DNA of 64,000 nucleotides from Fodinibius sp. Rm-B-1B1-1 (GCF_038594945.1 NZ_JBCFYD010000002.1:744001-808000), one strand, 5' to 3'. Shown: positions 43,584 through 53,148, numbered from the stretch's first letter. The notes: a model not told the origin generated them from the letters alone. Numbers and translations: made by a program.

Positions 43584-43604
43584 CGTTAGTTGATGACACT
43601 AACG
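43584..43604. other. Small perfect hairpin between murQ and the TonB-like gene
   Basis: CGTTAGT (43584-43590) pairs with ACTAACG (43598-43604) around TGATGAC. No T run follows. The 170-bp gap otherwise holds only an AGGAAGAGG sequence 12 nt before the TTG start of the next gene. Confidence 0.35.
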
Positions 43605-43693
43605 GCCTAACAGATTTTGTATCAGATGAATTAAAACTACATGTTTACTCGTTGATTGAATAAGACTTATACAGGAAGAGGTCCATATCAATT

Positions 43694-44377
43694 TTGGAGA
43701 CTCAAAAGTATTTTAAATCAGACGGCAAACATGAGTATCGGATTCGTATATTATCATCTATTGTGATAGTTGAAATAATTGCTATTCTATTATTTCAATT
43801 TTGGCCGGCCCCCCAAGAATCTGACTCACCACGGCAAATCGATTTTTCTGAAGATGCTATTGCATTGGAAGATATCGTACAAACAGAACAACAAAACAGG
43901 CCACCGTCGCCTCCAAAGCCCCAGGTTCCGATTCCAGAACCGACTGATGAAATTATTGAAGAGGATATCATTGAACTCGACAATTTAAACATTAGTGAAT
44001 ATTCCGATTCACTTTCTGTTGCGGTGGTTGGAAGTGACGGTGATGAGGATGAACCTGTATCAAGCCCACAAGTTCGACCTCAAGTTGTTCATATTGTTGA
44101 ACCTACCGTTCCGGACGCAGCCCAAAAAGCAAATATAAAAGCCGAGATTTGGGTGACCTTGTTAGTTGACACTAATGGGAGGGTAGAAGAGGCTACCATC
44201 AATGAAATTATATTGTACGATCAGCAGTCAGGAGAAAAAAGGACCGTACAGGGCATTAATTATGGACTTACGGAATCGACCATTAATGCTGCACTACAAT
44301 GGCAGTTCCGTCCTGCCCGTAATAATGGTGATCCCGTCAAGGCGTATTCCAGGCAGGTGTTTACATATGGATTTTAA
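43694..44377 (+). CDS. TonB-like energy transducer
   Basis: A 227-residue protein with a single N-terminal membrane helix (about 20-38), a periplasmic Pro/Glu-rich linker (PPSPPKPQVPIPEPTDE) and a C-terminal TonB fold (AEIWVTLLVDTNGRVEEATI, ALQWQFRPARNNGDPVKAYS). Such proteins couple the ExbBD proton motor to outer-membrane receptors. No exbB, exbD or receptor gene is adjacent. The start is TTG 43694, supported by AGGAAGAGG 12 nt upstream; no closer ATG gives the helix. Confidence 0.75.
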   Translation: METQKYFKSDGKHEYRIRILSSIVIVEIIAILLFQFWPAPQESDSPRQIDFSEDAIALEDIVQTEQQNRPPSPPKPQVPIPEPTDEIIEEDIIELDNLNISEYSDSLSVAVVGSDGDEDEPVSSPQVRPQVVHIVEPTVPDAAQKANIKAEIWVTLLVDTNGRVEEATINEIILYDQQSGEKRTVQGINYGLTESTINAALQWQFRPARNNGDPVKAYSRQVFTYGF

Positions 44378-44421
44378 CATTGATATGGGTTTTAAATAAG
44401 CCTATATTTGCGTTCTTCTTT

Positions 44422-44509
44422 GGAGAGGTGGCCGAGCGGTCGAAGGCGCACGCTTGGAAAGCGTGTGTGCGCTTCGCGCGTACCGAGGGTTCGAATCCCT
44501 CCCTCTCCG
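44422..44509 (+). tRNA. tRNA-Ser (anticodon GGA)
   Basis: The acceptor stem GGAGAGG (44422-44428) pairs with CCTCTCC (44502-44508), discriminator G. The anticodon stem CACGC/GCGTG closes loop TTGGAAA with anticodon GGA, which reads UCC/UCU. A long variable arm (GTGCGCTTCGCGCGTAC) is typical of tRNA-Ser. The T arm is GAGGG-TTCGAAT-CCCTC. CCA is not encoded. A terminator follows 14 bp later. Confidence 0.96.
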
Positions 44510-44523
44510 CTCAACTACGCGCA

Positions 44524-44572
44524 AGGCTTCGTTGAACAGGCTCGGTAGGGTTTGCTCGACGAAGCCTTTTTT
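44524..44572 (+). terminator. tRNA-Ser terminator
   Basis: AGGCTTCGT (44524-44532) pairs with ACGAAGCCT (44559-44567), 9 bp, large loop, followed by TTTTTT. It lies just after tRNA-Ser. Confidence 0.85.
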
Positions 44573-44865
44573 ATTTAAAAATGAACTCTTCAATATTTAT
44601 TGACCTTGCAGTGGAATATAACTTTATATCTGAATATGCAGTATTAAAATCATTTTTTGAGTTTTATACATAAAATTTCTTCATTGAGCCCTAATCAAGA
44701 GTGAGATCATCAAAAGAGTGTCATAACTTTAGGTTATTGTTATCGTATTTGGGATACGTCGTTGGTTGAAAGAAATATATCTCACATTCTAAAGTGTGGC
44801 TTGCCTTAATATTTTTAATAAGATGGCGATAATAACTTTTTACCGTTAAACAGAGGGTTAGGAAA
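44573..44865. other. Gene-free AT-rich gap
   Basis: No ORF, RNA or clear repeat was recognised in about 290 bases. It should hold the promoter for the lipoprotein/DUF5723 pair. TAACTTTT (44833-44840) resembles the -7 element but lacks a TTG at the expected distance. Confidence 0.4.
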
Positions 44866-46578
44866 ATGAAAAAACAACTTCCCATTTTTGCAGTATTTTT
44901 ACTTGGAATTTCGATTTGGTCATGTGAACGGCCTAAATCTCCGGACTTTCAGGTTAATCAACAGTTCGAAATTCCATTAACTGTAGATAAAACTTATCAG
45001 TTTTTAGGAGCTGATGACGCCTTGCTCGATACAACTTCTGAGGACTTTGAAAACCTATTTGAAACTTCTGAAGAAGGGTTGGTAAGTGTTGTTAAAGAAC
45101 AAAAATTTAACTTTGGTGATCTGAATAGTGCAATTCCAGAAGTTTATGTGCCATCAATAGAGATTGTTGATTTAACGGTTCCCCCTACTAATGGGGCTTA
45201 TACCGTTACGGCTAATGGGAGTTCGTCTATTGACAATAGCACTTTTGAATTTCAAGATTCCGACCATTTTGTTGGAATGGATGCGGGAGTATTAACCTTA
45301 GCTATAACCAATGGTACAGATGTTTCTATCGACTTGGAAATTGCTTTTCCCGAAGTTCAAACTCCTAACCAATCCTCTTTAGTTATTACCATTGATGATG
45401 TTTCACCTAATGAAAACATTTCGAATTCTTTTAGTTTAGCCGACCATCGGATCTATGCAGGGGAAGATAACGAGATTGATTTTGAAATTACTGTTTCAAC
45501 CAGTAGTTCTTCAGTGCTAGGTGGTGATATTACAACTGAAGTCGGATTTGAAAATTTAGGTATCAGTAGAGCTGAAGGGTATATTTTACCCAAAAATGTA
45601 TTGCTTAATGGAGATGCTACCAGCGACGGTGAGTTGGATATATTTAATGACAATGAAGCGGAAATTACTAATATTGATGGGATAAGTGATATTTCTGAGC
45701 ACATTTCTGATATCACTTTTTCTAATCCCATTTTAGGGACGTTGTACAATTCAAATCTGGGAGTAAATACAACAATTTATGCTGTAATTGCAGGGACTAA
45801 ATCGAATGATGCCCCCGTTTATTTAACGGGAGATGAAGGTTCAGTGAACCACGTAACTGCTTCAGAGATTCCAGATGCACTTACGGTTAATGGGGAGCAG
45901 GCAACCGAAGAGGAGGTGATAAAATTTTCTCTCGATGCAGTAGATAACCCAAGTCCTAATCAGGGAGAAGAAGGATCAAATGAATTTAATGCCGACAATG
46001 CCAATACTCCGACCTTCTTTAGTAATCTTCCTACTTCTATTCGATTTATTGGTGTAGCACGTATCAACGCTGATGAAGACCCAGATAAAACGCATAAAAT
46101 AGTCAATCCAGTTATCTTCGATCCTTCACTTGGGGTAGAAATCCCATTTAGTTTATCAGCAGATAATGCATCCTATAAAGATACCGTAGATGCTGATTTG
46201 GGAGATTTACCCGGTAAAGATGATGACAGTCGTATTAGCGAGGCCTCGGTAAAGGTCAACTATACCAATGGGCTACCCCTTGTACTTGGTCTTGATTTGA
46301 TCATGCTTGACGCTAAAGGTAATGAAGTGCTACGCAAATCTGATATTGCAATAAACGCAGCAACAATTGATGAGAATGGTTTTGCATCTGCTGGGGCGGA
46401 AAGTGATCACCAGATAAGCTTTACTAAGGATGAGCTAAATATTTTAAACGAGACCAGATCTATGGTTTTAGATGTTCGTTTAAGTACCCCCGAGCAGCAG
46501 TCGGTAAGCGTTAAAGAAAGTGACGCAGTGACATTTAGGGTGCAGGTGAAAGCGGGAATAACCTCAACAGTAAATTAA
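44866..46578 (+). CDS. Large predicted lipoprotein, unknown function
   Basis: A 570-residue protein with a signal peptide and lipobox (IWSC, Cys at about 20). The mature part is acidic, low in Cys and Lys, and rich in Asn, Thr, Ser and short beta strands, suggesting stacked beta-sandwich modules exposed at the outer membrane. No known family is recognised. It lies 21 bp before a DUF5723 barrel gene, so the two probably form one surface complex. Confidence 0.7.
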   Translation: MKKQLPIFAVFLLGISIWSCERPKSPDFQVNQQFEIPLTVDKTYQFLGADDALLDTTSEDFENLFETSEEGLVSVVKEQKFNFGDLNSAIPEVYVPSIEIVDLTVPPTNGAYTVTANGSSSIDNSTFEFQDSDHFVGMDAGVLTLAITNGTDVSIDLEIAFPEVQTPNQSSLVITIDDVSPNENISNSFSLADHRIYAGEDNEIDFEITVSTSSSSVLGGDITTEVGFENLGISRAEGYILPKNVLLNGDATSDGELDIFNDNEAEITNIDGISDISEHISDITFSNPILGTLYNSNLGVNTTIYAVIAGTKSNDAPVYLTGDEGSVNHVTASEIPDALTVNGEQATEEEVIKFSLDAVDNPSPNQGEEGSNEFNADNANTPTFFSNLPTSIRFIGVARINADEDPDKTHKIVNPVIFDPSLGVEIPFSLSADNASYKDTVDADLGDLPGKDDDSRISEASVKVNYTNGLPLVLGLDLIMLDAKGNEVLRKSDIAINAATIDENGFASAGAESDHQISFTKDELNILNETRSMVLDVRLSTPEQQSVSVKESDAVTFRVQVKAGITSTVN

Positions 46579-46599
46579 AGGGATTAGGGAGTTATTGTT

Positions 46600-48090
46600 A
46601 TGAATAGGTTCAAACAAATAGTAGCAGGTTTAGGAATAGTTGCTTTAATAGTAGGTTGGGGAATGAAAGCCGCGGCACAATCGGGGCACTATTCTGCAAA
46701 AAGTTTAGGTATGGGAGGCACTGGTACTGCCTTTATCGACAGTTACCATGCAAATTTTATAAATCCGGCAAACTTAATGCTCAATGCTGATACGAAACCG
46801 TCCGTTTCAGTAGGACTCTTGGGCGGAGTTTCGGCGATGGCCGGTGGTCCGTTGATGAACATTTCGGTATATAACCAGCATTTTACTACGGGTAACGTGG
46901 TAGGATCTGAAGCTCTTGATGAGTGGTTTGGAACAGCAATGGGTAATAGTCGTGGTTTTGGGTTAGAGCTTGATATTATACCCATTGCAGGGTCTTGGCG
47001 GGGAGAAAATATGGCTATTAGCTTAGCATTAAGAAATCGTTCACTTTTTAATGGTTCCACCAACAGAGGGTTTTCAGAAGTGCTACTTACTGGAATTAGC
47101 CAAGAGCGTTTTTCTGAACCGCAACCGGTGAACTTCAGCAGTGGTGCTGTGGCATTTAGTGAGCTATCCGTTGGTTTTTCCTACAAGCTATTAGAACTTC
47201 CGAGCCTGTTAGGTATCGGGAAAAATGTTAAGGTTTTTGTTGGTGGAGCCCCTAAATATCTAATCCCGCACTATACTTCGAGTATTGATTTTAACTCAAC
47301 ACTTCAGGTTACTGATAGTGAAATTATTCACGATTTTGCCTATACATTTAACACTATTGGGGAGCTGACCACGCAATTTGAAGATTATTACCAAGCTCGT
47401 CAGGATCCTAATTTTGATGGAGAAATTGGAGATTTTGTTGACCCGGATGGCTCCGGTTTTTCGCAGACAAATGGGGCAGGCTTTGGAGTTGATTTAGGGG
47501 GGACTGTTGAAATGGATCTTGCCGGAGTGCTCCGAGGGGCTTTCTCATGGATTGGGGGAGATAAAAAGTTACAGGTTGGACTTTCGGTTACGGATATTGG
47601 GAGTATTACTTATGATAATAACGCGGGTTCATTTACGGCCGATGAAACGTTCACCTGGGATGGAATTGATTTGAGTGATGGACTGTCGGATAATTTTGCA
47701 GATAGTGTTCAGAAAGAGATTTATCAGAATTATGAACCTTCTGAGGAAAAAGAAATTACCGAGAGTTTACCGACTAAAGTTAATCTTGGAGCCCAGTTAC
47801 AACTTGGAAAGCTCGGTTTCGCTTTTGATGTACAAAAGGGATTATATGAAACTGGGATGAACAGCTCACGTTTAGCATTGGGACTGGGAGCGGAATATAA
47901 ACTTTTCAATGTGATACCTTTAAGAGCAGGGTATAGAACAGGAGGGTTGACTTCTTCAAGTATAACATTTGGAACAGGAATAGAGATACGAAATTTAGAA
48001 TTTACTGTTGCCGGATTAACAGTGCCTAATTCAGAAAATAGGGGATCAGGAATAGGTGGCGCCTGGAGTGGGTTGGTTCTTCGATTCTAA
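46600..48090 (+). CDS. DUF5723-like outer-membrane beta-barrel protein
   Basis: A 496-residue protein with a cleavable signal peptide (cut after KAAAQ region near residue 28). The N-terminus SLGMGGTGTAFIDSYHANFI then NPANL is characteristic of Bacteroidota barrel proteins of the DUF5723/PorV-like type. Alternating strands end in SGLVLRF, an aromatic terminus suited to outer-membrane insertion. It has one calcium-binding-like loop (DPNFDGEIGDFVDPDGSGF). It is paired with the lipoprotein upstream. The exact family is assigned from memory. Confidence 0.65.
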   Translation: MNRFKQIVAGLGIVALIVGWGMKAAAQSGHYSAKSLGMGGTGTAFIDSYHANFINPANLMLNADTKPSVSVGLLGGVSAMAGGPLMNISVYNQHFTTGNVVGSEALDEWFGTAMGNSRGFGLELDIIPIAGSWRGENMAISLALRNRSLFNGSTNRGFSEVLLTGISQERFSEPQPVNFSSGAVAFSELSVGFSYKLLELPSLLGIGKNVKVFVGGAPKYLIPHYTSSIDFNSTLQVTDSEIIHDFAYTFNTIGELTTQFEDYYQARQDPNFDGEIGDFVDPDGSGFSQTNGAGFGVDLGGTVEMDLAGVLRGAFSWIGGDKKLQVGLSVTDIGSITYDNNAGSFTADETFTWDGIDLSDGLSDNFADSVQKEIYQNYEPSEEKEITESLPTKVNLGAQLQLGKLGFAFDVQKGLYETGMNSSRLALGLGAEYKLFNVIPLRAGYRTGGLTSSSITFGTGIEIRNLEFTVAGLTVPNSENRGSGIGGAWSGLVLRF

Positions 48091-48108
48091 TATCGAGGTC
48101 AACTTGCT

Positions 48109-49200
48109 TTAGGCAAACCTATTTATATCTATTTCGGGATACAGTGAAGTGCCGTTGATAAGGTGATCAGCATAGTGTTCAGCAAGAAACTTTCCGAAAA
48201 GCAATCCCTTGGAACCAAGGCCAGAAAATAAATGAAGGTTATTATAGGCCGGATGTTTACCCAAAATGGGTTTGTAATTTGGGGTTGATGTTCGAACGCC
48301 GGCCCATTGGTCAATAATCGTAGATTCTTCTTCCAGTTGAGGAAGCGTCCGCTTCATGCGTTTTCGAAGATAGGCTTCCCCTTGATCATCAGGTTGTACA
48401 TCGGTAAAGTCGTGTTCATAGGTGCTGCCCTGTATAAACGTGTTTTCGTCATCTGATCGAGCAATATATCCAAGGCTGGATATGGAATGGGAAAAGGAGA
48501 GAGGGCTACTTTCTTTTTGAAATTTGGCTACCTGACCTTTGATAAGGTTAACGGGCAACCAATCCCAGAAGGGAGAGGTGGCAATAGTATGGCCGGTAGC
48601 AAAAACTAAGTGGTCGGCTTTAACAGTGATTTCTTCGAGTTCAATAATCCAGCAGTCATCCCCTGATATAGGATAGGGTCTTTCGCCACAAAATATATTG
48701 ATACCCAGATCTTCTAAAAAGTGACCATACGCTTGCATATAAGCTCCAACATCAACAGTGATACCGATGGGTAACCATAACCCACCATTAACACAATTGA
48801 TGCCGGGATGAATCTCTTGTATCTCATTCTTAGTTTTCCATTGGCACCATCCGTCAGGCCAAGTGGTTTCTTCATATTGCTCTTTCATTTTATGAGCCAT
48901 TTTTTCGAGCAAAGCAGGGCGCAACAGCCCATTGTTATGGTAAAAAGGTTGGTCAGAAAATGCCTGGATTTTTTCTAAGTTTGATGCAATGGCCTCATAA
49001 CAATGTTCAGCCTTCCAGGTTTTTTTTGCTCTTCTTCCTGTGGCTGGATTAACGAGTCCCCCCGGAGTTCCAGAAGCCCCGGACCCAATCTCGTTTTGCT
49101 CAATAACGATGGATTCTATGTCATGCTCGTGCAAGGCATCGGCCAGTGAAAGGCCGGCAATGCCACCACCTAAAATGCAGAAATCAGTCTTTAGGGCCAT
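48109..49200 (-). CDS. DAO-family FAD oxidoreductase, MnmC-like
   Basis: A 363-residue FAD enzyme. FCILGGGIAGLSLADALHE is the Rossmann FAD motif and IESIVIEQNEIGSGASGTPG the second block. The C-terminal GVRTSTPNYKPILGKH and LFSGLGSKGLLFGKFLAEH resemble the C-terminal oxidoreductase domain of MnmC, which removes carboxymethyl groups from cmnm5U34 in tRNA. A generic amino-acid oxidase remains possible. It is the last gene of a pncB-pncA-this gene unit; the link to NAD salvage is not obvious. Confidence 0.7.
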   Translation of the reverse strand: MALKTDFCILGGGIAGLSLADALHEHDIESIVIEQNEIGSGASGTPGGLVNPATGRRAKKTWKAEHCYEAIASNLEKIQAFSDQPFYHNNGLLRPALLEKMAHKMKEQYEETTWPDGWCQWKTKNEIQEIHPGINCVNGGLWLPIGITVDVGAYMQAYGHFLEDLGINIFCGERPYPISGDDCWIIELEEITVKADHLVFATGHTIATSPFWDWLPVNLIKGQVAKFQKESSPLSFSHSISSLGYIARSDDENTFIQGSTYEHDFTDVQPDDQGEAYLRKRMKRTLPQLEEESTIIDQWAGVRTSTPNYKPILGKHPAYNNLHLFSGLGSKGLLFGKFLAEHYADHLINGTSLYPEIDINRFA

Positions 49201-49203
49201 TTA

Positions 49204-49818
49204 TCAATCTAAAAGTTCTGATGATGAAACTTTTGTTGCTCCTTGGTCAAGCATTTCTTGCCAGGCTTGATCTACAGATCCTTCTATATCGATACCCTTC
49301 ACAGCATCTTCTACTACATGCAGATCAAAGCCCTCTTTAATGCCGTCAACCACCGACCATTTGACGCAAAAATCGGTTGCCAGGCCAACGGCATATAAGG
49401 TATCAATATCTCGGGCTTTGAGATATCCAGTCAGCCCAGTAGTTGTTTCTCCATCATTTTCATAGAAAGCAGAATAGGAATCAATCTGTTTTCGAAAGCC
49501 CTTACGTACAATAAGTTGCGAATTTTTAGTATTTAAATCGGGATGGAATTGTGCCCCTTCGCTACCTTGTACGCAATGGTCAGGCCAAAGTACTTGCTGG
49601 CCGTACGGCATGTTGATGGTTTCAAAAGGAGCTTGATTATCATGAGTAGATGCAAATGAAGTGTGTTCCTGGGGATGCCAGTCCTGGGTTTGGACGACAA
49701 TATCAAACTGTTCTGAAAGCTGATTAATAATAGGGATAATTTTATCTCCCTTGGGTACTTCAAGAGCGCCACCAGGGCAAAAATCAATTTGAACATCAAC
49801 AATTAACAGTGCTTCCAT
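49204..49818 (-). CDS. pncA: Nicotinamidase
   Basis: A 204-residue cysteine hydrolase turning nicotinamide into nicotinate. The triad is Asp8 (LIVDVQIDFCPGG), Lys106 (LIVRKGF) and Cys151 (VGLATDFCVKWSV); the metal site is Asp46-x-His48 (QDWHP) and His81 (WPDHCVQGS). The next step enzyme, pncB, is 15 bp upstream in the same operon. Typical length. Confidence 0.94.
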   Translation of the reverse strand: MEALLIVDVQIDFCPGGALEVPKGDKIIPIINQLSEQFDIVVQTQDWHPQEHTSFASTHDNQAPFETINMPYGQQVLWPDHCVQGSEGAQFHPDLNTKNSQLIVRKGFRKQIDSYSAFYENDGETTTGLTGYLKARDIDTLYAVGLATDFCVKWSVVDGIKEGFDLHVVEDAVKGIDIEGSVDQAWQEMLDQGATKVSSSELLD

Positions 49819-49833
49819 AATAGGTTACTTCTT

Positions 49834-51264
49834 TTAGGTTTTCATTTTATCCATTAGTTCGTCGCGAAGATCCATCAATTTTTTACTTATGCCCACTTTA
49901 TAAATGTGAGGATTATCAAACCTTTTGTGCTCAGGGCTTAAATGTTGCAATCGATTTTTGGCATAACGAGCACTTTTTTTCGGTGCAGGAATTTCGATTG
50001 TCAGGGTGCCATTATCCATGACTTTATGTAATAATGACTCGGTCTGAAATGTTGTAACGGTAGCATGTTTTGCGGGATAATAAGGATGATAAATTGTTTT
50101 AACTTCTTGTTCTTCTTTTAGTACAATACCATCCCCATAAAAAGTGCCATCATCACCACTATAGCGTATTACTTCTTTAGAACCTGGCAGTGTAATTTTC
50201 TCAATGTTTTCAGATATTTTAAGCTTCGGTTCATTATTAACTGATGATAGTTTATAAACGCCATCCAGGGCGGGACTATCTTGCCCGGTTACCAGGCGTG
50301 TACCAATACCAAAAACGTCAATCGGGGCTTTTTGGCTAATCAAACTCTTAATCAGACGTTCATCAAGTTGGTTAGAAGCCGCTATTTTTACGTATTCCAA
50401 ACCGGCCTCATCAAGTTGCTTGCGAGCTTGGCGTGAAAAGTAGGCCAAGTCACCGCTATCAAGTCGAATCCCTTGAAGACGATGACCGCGCTCTTCGAGC
50501 TCTTTAGCAACAGTAATTGCATTGGGGACGCCGATATTTAACGTGTCATAGGTATCCACCAGTAGGATACAATCATCGGGATAGTATTCTGCGTACTTTC
50601 GAAAGGCCGAAAGTTCATCATCAAAAGATTGTATCCATGAGTGAGCCATCGTCCCGCTGGCGGGGATATCATCCTTAAATGAACTATATACATTCGAAGT
50701 AGCTTCAATGCCCCCAATATAAGCAGCTTTACTGGCCTGAATTCCTCCCAGACCTTGGGCACGTCGCAGCCCAAAATCAAGAACCTTACGATCTCCGGCC
50801 GCATATTTCATTCTTGATGCTTTCGTAGCAATAAGGGATTCAAAATTGAGAATATTTAGCAAGAGAGTTTCCAGCAGTTGGGTTTCAATAATATTTCCTT
50901 CAATGCGTACAATGGGTTCGCGCGGAAAAACAATTTCTCCCTCTTTTGCGGCATAAATCGTTCCCTTGAACTCAAAGTTGCGCAAGTAGGTTAAAAACTC
51001 TTGCCGAAAACCTTGGTTGGCCAAATACGCGATTTCATCATCATGAAAACGGAAATTTTGTAATGTTTTTAACAAATCTGAAAGACCTGCAAAAATAACA
51101 TATCCACCATCAAACGGAATATCACGAAAAAAGTAATCAAAACTTGCCTGTTCATTTTGTCGGCCTGATAAAAAATATCCCTGGGCCATAGTCAGCTCAT
51201 AAAAGTCGGTATACAGGGCAGGACGGTTAAGTAACGTTATTTCCTTAGATGCTATTGAAGCCAT
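49834..51264 (-). CDS. pncB: Nicotinate phosphoribosyltransferase
   Basis: A 476-residue enzyme making nicotinate mononucleotide from nicotinate and PRPP, with ATP as helper. YTDFYELTMAQGYFLSGRQN opens the protein, and DFGLRRAQGLGGIQASKAAY, SGTMAHSWIQSF and IRLDSGDLAYFSRQARK are the family blocks. It is the long class found outside Enterobacteria. It heads the pncB-pncA operon (Preiss-Handler NAD salvage) and is divergent from the Ig-like lipoprotein gene. Confidence 0.94.
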   Translation of the reverse strand: MASIASKEITLLNRPALYTDFYELTMAQGYFLSGRQNEQASFDYFFRDIPFDGGYVIFAGLSDLLKTLQNFRFHDDEIAYLANQGFRQEFLTYLRNFEFKGTIYAAKEGEIVFPREPIVRIEGNIIETQLLETLLLNILNFESLIATKASRMKYAAGDRKVLDFGLRRAQGLGGIQASKAAYIGGIEATSNVYSSFKDDIPASGTMAHSWIQSFDDELSAFRKYAEYYPDDCILLVDTYDTLNIGVPNAITVAKELEERGHRLQGIRLDSGDLAYFSRQARKQLDEAGLEYVKIAASNQLDERLIKSLISQKAPIDVFGIGTRLVTGQDSPALDGVYKLSSVNNEPKLKISENIEKITLPGSKEVIRYSGDDGTFYGDGIVLKEEQEVKTIYHPYYPAKHATVTTFQTESLLHKVMDNGTLTIEIPAPKKSARYAKNRLQHLSPEHKRFDNPHIYKVGISKKLMDLRDELMDKMKT

Positions 51265-51361
51265 AATGTAATAGTAATTTGAAATTACAGACCAACAGAA
51301 GATAAAGAATTGACTATAGAAGCTGTAACATTTTTGATTCTTTGAAAGGGAACAAGATTTG

Positions 51362-51462
51362 TATCTTAAGCTGACATTTGTTGGTGTAAAAACACTTATT
51401 TAAGTTAATGGAGTTTTATCAGCTACAGGTTACTACAATAGGTAATAAAATTTGTATCTTAG
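51362..51462 (+). promoter_or_regulatory. Two TTTGTATCTTA boxes in the pncB/lipoprotein divergent gap
   Basis: ATTTGTATCTTA occurs twice, with TATCTTAA at 51362-51369 and TATCTTAG at 51455-51462. Both resemble the -7 element of this genome and face the plus-strand gene starting at 51499; the second is 36 nt before its start codon. No good -33 TTG is seen at 19-21 bp. They could be tandem promoters. The rest of the 234-bp gap holds nothing else recognised. Confidence 0.4.
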
Positions 51463-51498
51463 CGCGGAATTTTTTTGTGAATTGAATTATGAGTTTAC

Positions 51499-53121
51499 GT
51501 GAAGAATAATAGCAATTTGATTGTAGCTATATTGCTTTTTGTGGGTTTGGTAATATACAGTTGTGCAACACCAACGACTCCCACAGGAGGGCCACCCGAC
51601 GAGAAAGGTCCCAATATTGTAGGTACGAATCCCGAAACGGGGACTACGAATTTTAGCGGACGCAGTATCTCTCTGCATTTTTCTGAATTTGTTGAACGCT
51701 CTTCACTTCGCGAAGCTATTACCGTTGAGCCTGATATAGGTCTTTCCTACGAGATCGATTGGGGGCGTAAGTCGGCAGCTATCGAATTTGATCAGTCTAT
51801 TCCCGATTCAACTACACTCATTGTAACCATTGGCACCGAGCTGACTGACACCCGCAATAATGGGATGTCGTCGCCGCAAAAAGTGGCTGTATCTACCGGT
51901 GATGAAATTGATGATGGAGAAATATCGGGCACGATCTTAAATGCTAAGACCGGACAAGGATCAGAAGGGCATAGAGTGTTGCTATATCGCGAACCATATG
52001 ATATTACCCAAAGGGCTGATTACACGGCATCTACTGATACCTCGGGACAGTTTAAGTTTGCCTACTTACCAGAAGGTAAATTTAAACTTTTTTGGGTTGA
52101 TGATCGCAACAGGAATAAGATTTGGGATACCAAGCAAGAACGCGCTCAGCCATTCAGAAAGGAATTTATAACCCTTGATAAGGGGGATGCCGATACTCTC
52201 GGAACCTTATATGCTACCTCTGTTGATACTACCCAACCAGTGTTACAGGGGGTAGGACTGTTCTCATCCCAGCGTATGCGTATGCGCTTCAGTGAAGATA
52301 TTAGGCTTGCCGATGATGCCAGAATTACCATTACTGATTCGTTAGGAAATGATTACAGCGAAGCTTTTCCATTATACATCCCATCCAGTGAACCGTACAT
52401 TTTATTTGCTCATAGCGAGGACTCCTTACATCCAGAATCCAGTTATAGCCTACAAACAGTAGGGATAACGGATCAATCCGATAATCCTATAGAAGAATAT
52501 TCAGATACTTTTACGGGATCAGCTCAGGAGGATACTACCCAACAACGCATTATTAAGCGAAATACAACAACCGGCTACTATCCATCTGAACCATTTGAAA
52601 TCACCTATGCAAAACCTATCACCGAAAATGTGATTAGCGACTCACTAAAAATTGTTGAAGGGGATACCTTGATTGAAGATTGGTCGGAGATCGAAATTCA
52701 GCAAAATATTTTTCGTATTCAGCCACAGAAACAGTGGAAAGACGGGGTGGAGTATGAAGTTCGTGTTTGGGATCCCCGTATTGATGATTATCGTAAGTTT
52801 GACCCTCAGATTTGGCACGAATCTCAATTTGGAGGGTTAAATATGATGACAGAAGATTCTACGCTCAGTAATGTGCATTTGCGTGTAGAGAATGAAGAGT
52901 CAAACTTTGTACGAGATACGGTTTTTGCAGAACAGGTAGAAATCAATAACTTGCCGCCCTTAAATTATAAGCTCACCATATATCATGATACAAATGAGAA
53001 TGGACGTTGGGATCATGGACAGGTTGAGCCATATGTGAGGCCTGAACCTTATTATATCAGAAAACGGATAACGGTACAGAAAGGTCTTACTGGAGACTTA
53101 ACTATAGAATTTCCTAAATAG
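51499..53121 (+). CDS. Ig-like (Big_5) domain lipoprotein
   Basis: A 540-residue predicted lipoprotein (GTG start; signal peptide ending VIYSC, Cys22). The mature N-terminus TPTTPTGGPPDEKGPNIVGT then NPETGTTNFSGRSISLHFSEF is the bacterial Ig-like Big_5 domain. A carboxypeptidase-regulatory-like fold (about 130-220, SGTILNAKTGQGSEGHRVLL, FAYLPEGKFKLFWVDDRNRN) and further beta modules follow. Such Bacteroidota lipoproteins sit at the cell surface; function unknown. mprF follows 27 bp later. Confidence 0.75.
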   Translation: MKNNSNLIVAILLFVGLVIYSCATPTTPTGGPPDEKGPNIVGTNPETGTTNFSGRSISLHFSEFVERSSLREAITVEPDIGLSYEIDWGRKSAAIEFDQSIPDSTTLIVTIGTELTDTRNNGMSSPQKVAVSTGDEIDDGEISGTILNAKTGQGSEGHRVLLYREPYDITQRADYTASTDTSGQFKFAYLPEGKFKLFWVDDRNRNKIWDTKQERAQPFRKEFITLDKGDADTLGTLYATSVDTTQPVLQGVGLFSSQRMRMRFSEDIRLADDARITITDSLGNDYSEAFPLYIPSSEPYILFAHSEDSLHPESSYSLQTVGITDQSDNPIEEYSDTFTGSAQEDTTQQRIIKRNTTTGYYPSEPFEITYAKPITENVISDSLKIVEGDTLIEDWSEIEIQQNIFRIQPQKQWKDGVEYEVRVWDPRIDDYRKFDPQIWHESQFGGLNMMTEDSTLSNVHLRVENEESNFVRDTVFAEQVEINNLPPLNYKLTIYHDTNENGRWDHGQVEPYVRPEPYYIRKRITVQKGLTGDLTIEFPK

Positions 53122-53148
53122 TAGCATAGAAGCAGGATCTCTATTTTA

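Noticed and set aside
44402-44593. 63-codon minus-strand ORF over the tRNA-Ser gene
   Set aside because: It is the reverse of the tRNA and its terminator; such ORFs are a known artefact.
51489-51509. ATG-started six-codon ORF (MSLREE) overlapping the start of the Ig-like lipoprotein
   Set aside because: Too short to judge; it could be a chance feature, and the GTG at 51499 gives a good signal peptide.
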